In this document: positions 1 through 11,729 of the stretch, piece by piece
How positions within the stretch are numbered: position 1 is the first letter of the stretch
How the letters are laid out: every line of letters starts with the position of its first letter
Assembly (NCBI GenBank): GCA_022385805.1
Contig: MU277671.1
Span: forward strand, 1,044,753-1,108,752
Length of the DNA: 64,000 nt
DNA from: Pilatotrama ljubarskyi
Taxonomy: Eukaryota > Basidiomycota > Agaricomycetes > Polyporales > Polyporaceae
Direction of reading: 5' to 3'
The notes under the pieces: generated by a model
What the model was told of the DNA's origin: nothing
What the model saw: the letters and a program-made list of their open reading frames with translations, nothing else
The model's database searches: none
Position numbers and translations under genes: made by a program

Positions 1-94
1 CCGAGGAGTCCTCACCTCATTGGCGTCAGCTGCCAGGCTGCGCGATAGCAGACACATTGCCTCCGTCCGCCACCTCTCCTCACCGTCTGCCGTC

Positions 95-1100
95 ATGTCT
101 AAGCAGTTCCAGTTCAAGCTCGTCCTTCTCGGTATGTACGCTGCACAATAGAGCTCAAAGCGGTTCTGATACCCTCTCTCAGGCGAATCTGCGGTTGGGA
201 AGTCCAGGTATCGCATTGCCACTCCGGTCGCAAATGAGTAAACGTCCTGAGAGCTTCGCACCACTAGTCTAGTACTGCGCTTCGTGAAGGACCAGTTTGA
301 TGATTATCGGGAGAGTACCATTGGCGGTGGGTCGCGTTGTGCCTATCATCATTCTCGTAACCTGAACTCGGTGCAGCTGCATTCTTGACCCAAACCGTGA
401 CTCTTGAAGACCAAACGACAGTCAAGTTTGAGATATGGTGAGTTGTAGACTCGGCTCACACATCTTCTTATGCTTGATACACCTATCGCAGGGATACGGC
501 CGGACAGGAACGTTATAAGGTACGTGACTGCTCTTACCTGCACGTTCAGCGGATGCTGACCTAGCCGCCTAGTCTCTTGTGCGTTGCCATATATACTATT
601 CTAGTGAACCCGTTCTCACACCTCAGTAACCGAAGGCGCCTATGTACTACCGCAACGCGAATTGCGCGGTGGTCGTATACGATATTACGCAAGCGTCATC
701 GCTAGAGAAAGCCAAATCTTGGATCCGTGAACTGCAGCGTCAGGCCGACCCTTCTATCGTCATTGCGCTCTGTGGCAACAAGCTCGACCTTGCGGCCCGC
801 CGTCAGGTTTCTCAAGAAGAAGCGAAGAAATACGCTGAAGAGGAGGGCTTGATGTGGGGTGAGACTAGTGCGAAGACTGGCGAGGGCGTATCTGAGATCT
901 TCACTGCTATTGGTATGCTTCCTCTGTGATTCGTCTGTGGCATCGATGATACTGAAGGCTTTACAGCGAACAAGCTTCCTCTTACTGCACCACCGTCCGC
1001 AAGAGGTGGCGCACGCGCCGGTGCCGCGGGTAGGACAGGCGTAGACCTCAACAAGCAAGCGAACGCTGGACAGGGCCAGAACGAGCAGTGCAACTGCTGA
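95..1100 (+). CDS. Rab5-family small GTPase (Vps21/Ypt5-like)
   Basis: This is an early-endosome Rab GTPase that recruits tethers and PI3-kinase for endosome fusion. The spliced protein starts MSKQFQFKLVLLG. It carries the P-loop GESAVGKS, the effector/switch I stretch ending ESTIGAAF, switch II WDTAGQERYK-SLAPMYYR, NKLD and ETSAKTGEGV, and it ends in a CNC prenylation motif after a variable tail. These are Rab5 hallmarks, and the length of about 210 residues is normal. At least seven short introns break the gene. The switch II residues Ser-Leu appear to lie on a 6-nt exon at 573-578, flanked by CCTAG and GTGCGT. The start is the first ATG in frame with the P-loop exon. Identification as a Rab5 subfamily member is secure; the exact paralogue is not. 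Confidence 0.93.
573..578 (+). other. Predicted 6-nt microexon of the Rab5 gene
   Basis: The sequence TCTCTT sits between an acceptor (CCTAG) and a donor (GTGCGT). It encodes the Ser-Leu needed to join ...GQERYK to APMYYR, which continues at 636 after GAAG. No other nearby sequence supplies these two family-invariant residues in frame. The flanking introns are about 50-57 nt, normal for this genome. The call is inferred from protein conservation; no transcript was available. Confidence 0.75.
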
Positions 1101-1457
1101 GTTCAACATCCCTCGTTCTCGTCGAACGGTCTATCCGTCACTAGCTGGGGTCGCCGCCCTCCCTCCCTCACGCGGGTTCTTCTGTTGTCACATCGATCGT
1201 GTTTCTAACCTGTAGTCTACCTTTTTTTTCCTGTTATATATGGACTTCCGTGTCGTGGATACCTTCCATACGGCCTTCAACAAACTAGCCAGTCAATACA
1301 GTCCATAAGTGAGTATGATTGACAGGTATGTGGTGTATTTGATTACAGAGCAGCAGACGATACAGCGGATTACGAATGGATCTAGCAGAGAGCGACACAC
1401 AAGACATAAAGCGAGGGGCACATATACTGTCCAATAAATAGACCACAATAACGAGCT
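1101..1457. other. Convergent 3' intergenic region
   Basis: This region holds the 3' untranslated ends of the Rab5 gene (+) and the RasGEF gene (-). A T-rich run and TTATATATGG near 1225-1245 may take part in 3'-end formation. No coding signal was seen. Confidence 0.6.
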
Positions 1458-4143
1458 TCAGAAGCCTGCTAGCTCGAGACCCTTCCGAATGTCCGCGTGC
1501 TGCATTTCAGCCTGCTGAATCTCCTGGCTCTTCATCCAGAAAGAGCCCTGGTCCTTCTCCCCTGCAACAGCGATATTCGTCTCCATGTATGCCACGACGC
1601 CCATGTCCTCGGCGAAAGAGTACGTCTTGTGCTGGTGACGGGTAATCGCCTCGACGGACTCGTACCACTTCTCTCGCTTCTCGAAGTTGATGAGCGACAG
1701 CGGGCTGCTCGAACTCGATGATGATGAGAGGATGACAATGTTATCGGGGGCCTCAGTGTTCGCCAGCTGCATGTCCGCCAGATACATGCTGATGACGGGA
1801 ATGCAAGGCCCGTCCACTGCGCGTTGCGAGAGGCGGTACGCTGAAAAACTCCCCGTGGGATCGTGATACTTCGCCAGCTGTTCGAGCTGCGATCGCCGCC
1901 CGACGTGCGCCCAGGTAAGATGCAACCGATTAACGACAGGACTAGACAGCGCCTCGACGATGGCGTGCATTGCGGCAAAATTATGCAGGTTCTTGCATTT
2001 CTGTTCGGCGTCGTATGTGAGAAACGTCCAGTGACGGATGTTGCGGAACACCAACTCACCTCGGCAACCTTGATCCAGAACTCGATTGTGTCCGATCTCT
2101 TGCCCATGCCCTCCGTGTTGAGAATGCTCATCTTGACCCAGGCGCCGAGCTTGTCGTTGAATCCGTTGAACGCCACCAGGTTCTTCACCCCGTTACCAGT
2201 CTGCGACTTGACCCAGTTGAGGCAGTCCGATATGCGGATCTTGGCATACAGCTTCTGCTCGTGCATGCACAGATGTTCGGCTAGCAGCAGTGTGTCCATC
2301 CGTAACAAGTCCCCTTTGGAACTCTTGCTTTTCTTGGGTCGCGAGACAGCAGAGACAGGCGTAGACGGGATGACCGACATCTGCGGCGCGTTAAACAGTA
2401 GCCATACCAGGCTCAATGCTGCCACTCACAAAGCGTTCCAGAGCCTTGAGAACCTCGCGCGCGGGAGCGGCGAGCTGCGGTGGGCTCGTGATCGAAGAGA
2501 CGAAGTCAACGAGACGTCGTGCGAGGTAAGCGTCGTCATGGAGGAGGCCGAACTCCTCCGTCCATTCGTGGAGCACAGCAAGTACTCGACGCCGGGCAGG
2601 CTTGAGTTTCTTCTCTTTCCACTGCTCGAGCTCCTTCAAGTTGAGAGCGGTTGGGTGGCTGATGTTGTACTGCTCCAGCAGAAGGTCAAATACCTCCTCG
2701 GCAGTAGCAAAGGATTTGAACGTGGTCAAGAACGCGTGCCTGTATCTTGTCTCCAGCGAAGGTTCTGGCAGTGCGAGGTGAATTGCAGAAACGACCGCTA
2801 CTCGATCCGACTCACTTGGGAAGTCTACCGTCAACCGCTCTACAAGGGCGCGCAGAGTACCTGCAGCGACGTTCCCCTCCGCGTCCAGTTGGATCTCATC
2901 GTCTCCATACACAGGTCGCAGGTACCAGGTCCCATGGACAAGCCGAGCGTCATGGAATGCTTGCGCTTCGTCGTCTCCGGTGATTTGCCTGACCTTGTCA
3001 GAACGATGACTAACGGCCTTTGTGGAACGTGTGAATGCATCGAATGACTCCGCCACTACCGGACTCGAGATGAGATACTCCAGCTCTTCGACATTGTGTG
3101 CTTCGAAGAGAGTTGTGAGCCGGCTGAGTGAAGACTGGTCGTCTATCAGGAGGGGACGACGCCGGAGGTGGCGGACGACGGCAGGCTTTCCGGATTCTGA
3201 CCGGGATCTTTGATGCTCGGATGGAGTCGTTTCGGCAGATGGCAGCGAGAGACTACGTCGACGGGAGGGGGTTCGTGGGGTAGATGGCATAGGACTCTTA
3301 TCAGTAGGCGGAGGCGAGGTGACCGTGATCACCTGCACGCCCTCTTCTAGCGTAGGCCGCGGTCTTGCTCTCCGCCTAGAGATGATCGCGTCTGTGGGAG
3401 AGAGCTCAGACTCTATCTCCAAGAAGTTGCCGTCTATCCCTTCATGCGGCGGAACCAGGGGACTCAGCACGTTTGCCAAGCTCGGGCGGCGGGCGGGGTC
3501 AGGCCCATGCTGAATGATCGGCACCTTCATAGAGTAAGCGGAGGTCGAGTTAACGTCTAAGGGCAGATGCACCTTATCGCCGTTGACAAGCGGCATCCAC
3601 TCATACCTGCGCTGTTCTCCTTCGGGACCGGCAGAGAAAGGGTCGGACAATTGTTCCGGGGAAGGATGGAACTTGTCGGAGTCCTCCTGGTAGATAGCTA
3701 CATTCCCATTGCCATTTCGCAACTTGTCCGCGAGTGCATCTGAGATCGGCTCCACGAAGGCACTGGGGATCCAGCCGACGGTATTGTCCTCAGGGCGAAT
3801 CGCAGCCCACCACCCCTGAAACAGTCTTCAGTGGCCATATAGCGGTGTCTAGAGGAGCTCGACCTACAGTATCCTCCTTCTTCACGATGTCTAGGATGTC
3901 ATTCCTACGGAAAGACAGCTGACTGCTATCCTCTGCGTCGTAGTCGTATAGACAGAGCACGTAGAAGAGCTCCGCAGACGTCGGGGTCAGAGTCTCTTCC
4001 GAAGAGTTCGCCAGGCTGGTACGCTCCGGAGACTGTGCAGAAGGCGGCGTGGCGAGCTCGGGACTCGACAAATTCGGGTCTATCCAGAGTCGAGGGAGAG
4101 GAGCGCCGCGTTTCGAAGGGAGAGTAGGATGTGGACCAGCCAT
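1458..4143 (-). CDS. SH3-domain Ras guanine-nucleotide exchange factor (Cdc25/Ste6-like)
   Basis: This protein promotes GDP/GTP exchange on Ras at the membrane, upstream of cAMP or MAPK signalling. The N-terminal ~40-110 residues form an SH3 domain (YVLCLYDYDAEDSSQLSF). A long Ser/Pro-rich linker follows, then a RasGEF N (REM) module around LRALVERLTVDFP...FLTTFKSF, with FDLLLEQYN next. The catalytic RasGEF domain includes LLLAEHLCMHEQKLYAKIR, the WVKMSILNT helix, a region around NFAAMHAIVEALSSP and VNRLHLTWAHV. An acidic/serine run (SSSSSSSS) interrupts the catalytic C-half near ISMYLADMQ. The protein ends ELAGF. The start ATG precedes MAGPHPTLPSKR, and most of the linker and REM region is one long exon. 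The paralogue (Cdc25 or Ste6 type) cannot be settled from sequence alone. Confidence 0.9.
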
Positions 4144-5441
4144 GTACGAGCAGCCTTCAACACTGCATGCGTTGACACTTCACAGATCCAAAGAGAGCGA
4201 GACAAGGAGGGACGACGAGCTTGGAAATGCGGTCAGTTAGTAGTATGGGGAAAGTGTGTATATCTGCAGCGCAGCATCCCATGAGTATGGGCGTCCTCTG
4301 ACAGTGACCATCACCATCGTGATTGAACCCAAGAACACCTAGATCCTTGCCTTATCGAGCCCGAGTAGACGCGGAACCTTCGGTTGCGTGGATTGACGGA
4401 GTGAGCGTAAATACGTGGTGCCTTGCGTATACTCAGCCTTCGAGATCTTCGCTAGTTGAAAAGTGGACAGGCGGGAAAGCCGACGCCTATTCGTGACTGT
4501 AGGGTGAGTACCATACATAGGCCGTGGGGCTCGAGCATATCCGGACGCTCATGCACCGGGGCGCTCTGCAGTGGCGGTTCACCTTCCCCCGCCCGTGTGG
4601 GTGATACTAGCCTTGTATTCGCAGGATGCCAAGGACTGGCGCGGTGATAACTGGCTCCAACTATCGTGAACGTCTTGATTGCACATGTCCATGGCCATGC
4701 GGGCGCATACCAGGCTGGTCAAAGAGACGTCGGGGATCGCAGAACGGCTGACGTGTCTGTCCCGCATGCATACCGGACGGAAGCTACTGAGACCGCATTG
4801 TTGAAGGGGGAAAAAGGGATGAGCGAGGCGTTATGTCGTGGGACACCGGTGCCGCTACCTGGAGTCGCAGACATTGAGTGAATGATAGATCAGTTCTCGG
4901 CCTGCGGGCGTGGGCTTCATCCGTCAGTTGCATGGTAACCTTTCCCAAAAGTGCGAAAGAGTCGGTCTGCGCATCGTCCATCTCCTTCCGTAGATGCGGG
5001 CCCTGGGCCCGAACCCGTGCGTGCGGCGGAGATTCGGCGACCGCGTAGTGCTCTTGAACATGAAGTTGTCGACATCCGCATCTCCGCGATGGGATAGCTT
5101 GACCGTACTGGTACTGCGCTCAAATGTGATGAGAGCGCTTCGAATGGTTCGAGTACTCGGATACATCGATTTTGAGGAGTGCATGGAGGATTTCAAGCAT
5201 GATTGGGTCAGATTGTTGCAAGACTTCCAAGTTTCAAAGCTTCATGTCCTGGAGCCCTGGAGCTCGAGACCTGAGCCAACGTTGCGGGGACATCTCGGCT
5301 ACCGCCGGCGCCCTGTGGCCAGATCTGATCTGATCTAGGGGAAACGGGCGCTCCTCCACTGGGCGAGTGCTACCAAGGCTCATTCAAACACATCTGCAGC
5401 CTGCCTTTACATCACCCCCTGCGACAGAGCACTCGTTGAAC
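4144..5441. other. Divergent intergenic region, possible gene relic
   Basis: About 1.3 kb separates the RasGEF start (-) from the IST1 start (+), longer than two promoters need. Around 4994-5338 (+) one open frame reads plausibly as protein, with a leucine-rich pattern such as WDSLTVLVLRSN and an acidic IDFEECMEDF, loosely like basidiomycete F-box/LRR proteins. It has no clean start, splice sites or family motif. I treat it as unassigned, perhaps a relic. Confidence 0.35.
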
Positions 5442-6676
5442 ATGGTGCCCTGGAACTCTGCCAAAGCAAAGGTAACGTCACAGGTCACTACCCGTACGCG
5501 CCTGCAGCATGATTTATTGCCGAACGATTCAGGTTCAGCTTCGGTACAATCGGTCAATGATTGGAACAAGGCTCATTCTTATCCTCCTCTCTCCAGGCTC
5601 GGTGTACAGAGGTTGCGTACCCTGCAAGAGAAGAAGAACGCCCAAGCAAAGTCCGCGCGGAGAGATATAGCTCTCTTGCTCGAGAAAGGCAAGGTGGAAA
5701 CCGCGAGGATCAAGGTCGAGAACAGTGAGTGCACGAGCTCGCACGGGGTCGATCACGGATGACTAGACGGACACCCCAGTCATTAATGAAGACGTATACG
5801 TCGAGCTGCTCGAACTTCTGGAGCTGTACTGCGAACTCCTCATATCGCGCTTTGGCCTGCTCGATCAGAGGTGAGCACGTTTCTCCTCCGCTCGCCCTTC
5901 CATTGACGAACCCATCGATTGTGCGGGTAGCACGCGAGAGCCGGATCCTGGCGTCAGTGAAGGTGTCTGTGCTATAATCTATGCCGCGCCTAGGACGGAA
6001 TTGAAAGGTACGCCGCTACCTCCTCGTTCCAACCGCCGTACCGACGCATCCGACCAGAACTGCACATCCTTCGCGACATCTTGATGCACAAATTCGGCCG
6101 CGAGTTCTCGATTGCGGTAATGGAGAACAAAGATGGTTGCGTCAGTGAACGCGTGAGTATTGTCAATACGTTTGCCTACGCCCTCACTTGACCGGCAGAT
6201 ACCAGATCACGCGGAAACTGGACATATCCACACCCCCTCCAGCACTGGTTGACGCCTATCTCAGCGAGATCGCTAAGGGCTACGGCGTGCCATGGTCCCC
6301 TCGGAAGGCGGGTGACGATGACGGTGGACCTGAAGGAGGCGTCAAGGTGGGCGTGTCAGTTACAAACCAGCCGCACGGAACCGCTTATACTCGTATGGAT
6401 ATATAGCTGAGCTCGGAAGAGTCAGAGAAGAAGGAGTCTTCCGCCGCTCTGGACTCGCCAAAGCCGCTCGACGCTGCAGCGATATCGGCGGAAGCCAGGA
6501 GCGCGGGCGTACGTACGCCCAAGCTTCCCGAAGTTCCCGTGGAAGAGGAGGAAGCGCCGCGTGCGGAGAAGTCGGCGGGGGTGGGGGGCCTTCCTGCGGA
6601 TCCCGCTGCGAAAGAGGCTCAAGAGGACGAGTTCACGGCGTTGGCGAGGCGTTTCGAGGCATTGAAGAAGCGGTAG
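5442..6676 (+). CDS. IST1: Ist1-like regulator of ESCRT-III
   Basis: Ist1 proteins bind Did2/CHMP1 and Vps4 and tune ESCRT-III disassembly in multivesicular body sorting and abscission. After a short first exon (MVPWNSAKAK), the N-terminal helical domain shows the family pattern: VQRLRTLQEKKNAQAKSARR, DIALLLEKGKVETARIKVEN, then INEDVYVELLELLELYCELL and ISRFGLLDQ. The next exons carry the Ist1 region around FGREFSIAVMENKDGCV and PPPALVDAYLSEIAKGYGV. The C-terminal third is acidic and low-complexity and ends DEFTALARRFEALKKR, which resembles a MIT-interacting terminal helix. The length of about 330 residues is normal. The start was chosen because the first exon ends in a good donor (GGTAACG). 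Confidence 0.9.
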
Positions 6677-7308
6677 GCCGTGCTGCAGCAGCGCCGGAGA
6701 TACCAAGCGTCGTTGTAGGTTCGTAGAGGATTGTATGATTCGCATCTTGTGTACCATCGGGGGAAGTGCTTCTGAACTAGGAAGCGCTCTCCGCTGAGGT
6801 GAGTGCGACACGTTTCTCGTGCCTCAGACCGGCGGAGCATTCGAGATCACGGATTTAGTGACTGTCTCGCATCAGGTTCTCGGACGCGTGTGCGATCTCG
6901 GGTCGAACTCGTCCAAATGACGTGAAACGAGCCATTCGGCATGAAAGCACCCACTCAGTACTCCCAGCTGTTCAAACGTTCACACGTCACAGACACAGCA
7001 GCGGTGACATGGGAAGGTCCGCTTGCAATTGTAGGGCTGGTACACCAAAGAGTCTAGGTGATTCACTCAAGCTTTCGCGTACTCTCTTGAGGTAAGCAAA
7101 GCAGGGTCGATATCGTTCAGGGGTCCACGGGGCGCATCGCGAGTCATTGACATTCAAGCCTCATGTGGAATGGCAGATATTAGATAGGCGCAGATTGCAT
7201 TGCGCGAAGCAGCCGACAGTGCTAAGTGATGTGGCACATCCCGAGGATCTCGAGGCCGTAGCTCACATCATTACCGGCTACATAGGCAAGCTGTACGCGA
7301 GCCGCAAG
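6677..7308. other. Intergenic, no gene seen
   Basis: This is downstream sequence of IST1 followed by unremarkable mixed sequence. No frame longer than random expectation reads as protein, and no repeat or RNA structure was recognised. Confidence 0.5.
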
Positions 7309-8208
7309 TCACGCGCGGACGGTGCATTGTCCACATGCTAGAATCGTATAGGACGCACCTGCGGATCCACGCATCGGCGGAAATTTCAATGGAGTGGAGG
7401 GAGCATCAGCTGTACTGTGACCGACAGACCGCGTGTCGGACGCAGCTTGCCAAAAGCTCGGGCGCTCAGTGGCGGATGCACTAAGGGCTAGTACAGTTGT
7501 CTCACTGGATACGTTCTCACCTCTGCGATATCCTCGCGCTTGAACACGTCCGCTTTGCCCGTCGGCTTGAGCAATGAATGCCGTTAGCATTACGGAGTGG
7601 ACCGTCCGCAGGAAACATGGTGATGGGGCACCCTGCCTCTTCAGCGGCACACGCCATGGGAGGAGGGTCACCTCGTAGGAGAGCCGCCAGGGCCTGAGTA
7701 TTGCGAACGAGGGCATTCGCTTCAGTGCTCTACGCCGCCGTCAGATGCCAATCGTGTTGGGAACAAGGCCTAGAATTTCCGGGGACGACGTGGGAAGAAC
7801 GTCGGGAGATATAACATGTATGACGACAGGCAACGACCATGAGTAGTACTCACTTTCCTGAGGGGATAGTGGCGACACGAGCATTCCCCGGATGCCCGCG
7901 TTGCATACTTGCTATGTTCCCAAGTTTACCGCAACGCTCACAGTTCGGTATCAGCGCTGTCTCGCCGGGAAGACATGCTTTCGGGGCGCCATCCGAGATA
8001 CCTCGCTCAAGGATGCGCTCATACAAGAACACCGCATCTATACCCGCGAGTAGCGGTCTTCAATGACGCACTGTAGCGTTGGAGGGTCACGGTGCATCAA
8101 GGGTCATCGGATAAGAAGGCCCTCAAGAACGGCGTCCTCCAGATTCCAGACGGGTCGAGGCTTCGTCGCCGGAGGCCAGAAATACGACGACCTCTCCTCG
8201 GTGTCTGC
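7309..8208 (-). CDS. Candidate multi-exon gene or decayed gene, function unknown
   Basis: Several adjacent minus-strand segments read as protein and are separated by plausible splice sites. At about 8107-8207 lies a stretch with FWPPATKPRPVWNLEDAVLE then GLLIR and a TGA. At 7854-8056 lies AVFLYERILERGISDG ... NCERCGKLGNIA ... ATIPSGK, followed by GTGAGT. At about 7604-7729 lies ALAALLRGDPPPMACAAEE. At about 7523-7580 lies LLKPTGKADVFKREDIAE before GTGAGA. At about 7363-7475 lies a Ser/Thr-rich piece. The VW-x-LE-x-A-x-LEGL pattern is reminiscent of helix 1 of fungal TEA/ATTS domains, but the rest of that domain was not found. The TGA near 8104 and the missing clean start mean it could be a pseudogene. 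Exon joins are inferred and the product is not identified. Confidence 0.3.
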
Positions 8209-9689
8209 AGCGGTATTTAATACATGATATCAGGACAACTTCTGCAAGACAGCAAAGTGAACTGACCACGAGCCCTGCACCGACAGTATGCGATGGGTTG
8301 ACGAAGGGCAGGGCTGCTGGGCTTTGGCAGAAGACAGGTCACGAACTATTGCGCCCGGCGTTCTCCCGCGATCGCATATAGCAGTTTGGACGAAGTACTC
8401 ATGTTACGACGTAGGCATGTTGGAGTGCAGTCCGGAGTCTGTACACGGCAAGTCAGACGTTCGCCCCCTTGGCCCCCGGCGCGTGTTGCGACGTTGAGAA
8501 CAAAGTCTGCGGACGACCGACAGCTCGTTCTCCGACATCGAACGGACCGGATGGTCGCTCCGATTGAGTTAAAGAGGCGTCCAACAGCCACAAGAAGCGC
8601 GGAATAAACAGATGAGGCTGGGGAAGCGTCTCCTCGCCTTCCAGGCAGAATGCGAGAAGTGCACAGCGACAGCACAACTTCTCATCGTGTCTGCTCCGCT
8701 ATGAACAGCACGCACCGGGTTCTGGGCGGGGCTCAGATGTCGATGATATCCGCATCCGTCTGCGTTGTTTCCTGTGTTTGGAATTCTGAGCGCAAGCTCC
8801 CGAGGATGAGCCGCAAGAGTCGGCAAGACCGTCGTCTGAATAGATCCACCGCGTAACTCCTAAACATCAAAATCATATCGTAAGTTGAGGGCTGAAAGCA
8901 CGTTTGTACTACACAACGATGCAGGACTGCAGTGAGAGCGAGAAGCGATGGCATGCGCTCTATACTGCTATGTTATGAAAGACGCGTCGTCGAAGAGCGT
9001 CCGATGGGAAGTCGTAGGAAGGGGTGCAAGAACGGCGACGGCGAGTCAAGCTCTCTCCGCCGAGCCGCCGACAAGCAAAGGGCGGTGCTCGGGTTCGGAG
9101 CGGGCGGCGAGAGGGCGAGGCAGGCATGAGAGGATTCGGAAGAGCGTAAGCCAAAGAATTGAGTAGAGACTGGCACCGGGGGACGGTGTTCGTCCATCAC
9201 GAACGCGTGCCCGTGGAAGCGGTTGGGTGCAATCAAGATCTGGTCAAAGGAGTTTGCGAGATGCGCAGGCCGCTGGAGAAGGCAAACGGAAGAGCATGCA
9301 GTCCGGACTGGGCGAGCGCAGGCTGGTTCTGGGGCCGAGCGTCCGTCTGTGCTGGCAAGCTTTGATGCAACGCGGAGGAGACGGATGCCGGGAGAGGCAG
9401 GCGAACGGGAGAGAAAGGAACAAACGAACCAGCCGCGTTCTTGCGCTGATTCAACCCGCCGGAAGCGGCCCACCAGCTTCCATATCAGGCAGCACCCGTC
9501 ACCCGTCACCCGGGCTGTCACGCATCGGGGAACGGAGATGCGTCCTCCACCAATCGCAGCAGAGCACGTGAGTGTCCGATTTGTACGGGACTCGGTTCAA
9601 GTCCATGTCCTCCGCCGTTCACTCTCGTATGCCGCGCACCGTATTTAAATCGCCCCTTCGTTCGTTCGTCCCCTCCGTTCACAGCCCTC
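8209..9689. other. Long upstream region of the methyltransferase gene
   Basis: About 1.5 kb without a convincing gene. Open frames between 8960 and 9520 on both strands lack codon character and look like GC-rich chance frames. A CCAAT motif lies at 9550-9554, a short tandem CACCCGT run lies near 9492-9510, and a TATA-like element lies at 9642. This is probably the promoter of the downstream gene plus unassigned sequence. Confidence 0.5.
9642..9650 (+). promoter_or_regulatory. TATA-like element
   Basis: TATTTAAAT lies 40 bp before the methyltransferase ATG and is followed by a pyrimidine-rich stretch (TTCGTTCGTCCCCTCC), a usual arrangement in fungal promoters. The call is by motif and position only. 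Confidence 0.5.
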
Positions 9690-11275
9690 ATGCTCGTCTC
9701 GCCGTCTTCGTCTCACCACCGCCAGATGCAAGTCCTCTACCCCGAGCATCTCATGTCCTCAACCTTCGACCCCAATGGCGAGGACGACATGGACACTGAT
9801 GCCGGCTCGGTGGCTTCTGGTCCCAGTTATTGCTTCGCGCCCAGTGTCGTAACTTCAGCCACTTCACATGATTGGGAGATGCGCTCGGCTTCCCCGGCCC
9901 CCTCTGTCTATTCCATGACCAGCTCCTTGAGAGCTGCATCGTATAGACACGAGTTTGGTCGCGGCATCAACAACTACTCAGAGGTCTACCGCCTGCCGGC
10001 GGACGACGAGGAGTTTGAGAGGCTCGGTATGTGCGCGTGGTTAATGCTCTCGTGCGCAAAGCGTACTGACTCCGTGACAGACCGACAACACCTCATGTTT
10101 ATGGAGGTCATGGGCAAATACCCCGCATGCTTACCCGAAGTTCTCGCAGACGATACCCCAGGTGTCACCAAGACCTGTGTCGACTTGGGTTGTGGAAGCG
10201 GCAGCTGGTAACGACATCATGGCTTTGCGGTGATATTCCGTCCCTGATCACCTGTTTCCAGGATACTGGATGTCGCCCGGGACTTCCCATACTGCAGCGC
10301 TGTCGCAGTAGACCTTGTTCCCATGCAGGATGTGTGAGTGCTCGTAGTCAGCAGCGTCTAGATTGACTGATTGAAGTTTCCGTACGCAGAAATATGCCAC
10401 CGAACTGCCGGTGAGCTCAAGTGAGATGTCTTCTGATCAGAACATGCAATTTATCCCTGCTACAGGAGCGAGGTCGACGACATCAACCTCGGCCTTCAGC
10501 ACTTCTATGGCGCATTCAACGTTGCCCACGCCCGTCTGGTTTCCTCGGGGGTACGTCTCTGTCTGTATTTGGGCTCGGAATCGGTGCCGCAGGCGCTTAG
10601 GGTCCAGATCGCTGTATGATCGAGTCTCAGACCAATCTCCGTTGCTTCTATTTCCCATATCTGGATCGCTTGTCAAGTTGACTAACGTTTATCTCAGATT
10701 CGCGACTACAAAGGGCTGATCGACGAAATGGTGCAAACCTTGCGTTCCCGGGGTCTCATTCAGCTCGTCGAATTCGATTTCCGAGTGTACGACGCTGACA
10801 AGCTACCCATCATGCCTTCACGTCTGGAGGAGGAAACTCCTTGGCTCGCGCGGTGGATGAACGTCGTCAACATCGCCGTGGAGCAACGAGGAGGCGAGCC
10901 GGACGCCGCCAACCACCTGCACCGCTGGGTCTCGGAGCATCCCCTGCTTGAGGAGCCCGTATATCGCGAGTTCTGGTTCCAGACGGGCCCGTGGAAGAAA
11001 GGGGACGACCCTTCCACAGCGCGCGATAATCGGATTGGAGCTATGATGAGGGACGATATCCTGGTGCGTTAAATGTCGGGCAAGCATTCCACGCCTCTTG
11101 CTCATGATCGTAACAGGCCTTCCTCAAGTCCGGGAGGCCACTTCTCCTCAGCAACGATCTCGACATCTCCGTGGTAGACGAGCTCGAGAGCAATGCCGAA
11201 CGCGAGCTCCTCGAAGCCAGCGCATCAACCTATATCCGCGTACAAAACGTCTACGCTCGTCGGAAAGCGTATTGA
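9690..11275 (+). CDS. SAM-dependent methyltransferase (class I, LaeA-like fold)
   Basis: This is a Rossmann-fold methyltransferase of the large fungal family that includes LaeA-like and other small-molecule or protein methyltransferases. After a low-complexity Ser-rich N-terminus of about 85 residues comes the entry helix region NNYSEVYRLPADDEEFERL and QHLMFMEVMGKYP. Motif I follows (VDLGCGSGSWILDVA), then the acidic SAM-ribose position (VAVDLVPMQ), the NFxHAR-like stretch FYGAFNVAHARLV, and a post-core segment with DEMVQTLRSRGLIQLVEFDF. The C-terminal part adds a long insertion (MPSRLEEETPWLARWMNVV). About five short introns are present. The substrate is unknown, and no biosynthetic neighbours point to secondary metabolism. 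Confidence 0.87.
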
Positions 11276-11729
11276 CCATCCTTACCCCTCCCTTCGCTAT
11301 CGCTTGGACTGCTGTCGATGTATCTTATAACCGCCCTACTATCCGCTCTGCGCTGTATTCTGTCATCGTGTATATCCTTATCCCCGCTAGGGTCGCAGTG
11401 CTGTCGATGAAACTGTTCATACCTTAATGTAACTAGGGATACCGCAATGCCATGCTGGTTAATATCAAGCTGTTTCGCTCGTGCTGTCGGACCTCACCGT
11501 AGACCCGAGATATTTATTAGGATTCGCTTGTACTTACACTGTGATATACTGAAGTCGACATGAAGGAAAGTGTGTAAGTCTCGTCAAAGAGCGACACGGG
11601 TGCACCTGACTGTTACGCACGCAGTCGGGACCCCAGAGAAAACCTGGCAGCACAATCAAACGAGAAACATGACAATATCTGAGATCGCTGGCTCTCTCAT
11701 CCGTGAGGAAACCCGAAACACCCAGACCG
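11276..11729. other. Convergent 3' intergenic region
   Basis: This is 3' flanking sequence shared by the methyltransferase (+) and the membrane protein (-). It is comparatively AT-rich. No gene or repeat was seen. Confidence 0.55.

Noticed and set aside
1863..3047. 394-codon plus-strand frame opposite RasGEF
   Set aside because: It overlaps the REM and catalytic exons on the other strand and has no family resemblance.
8973..9521. 182-codon minus-strand frame
   Set aside because: It has no homologous feel, opposes equally open plus-strand frames, and lies in GC-rich upstream sequence.
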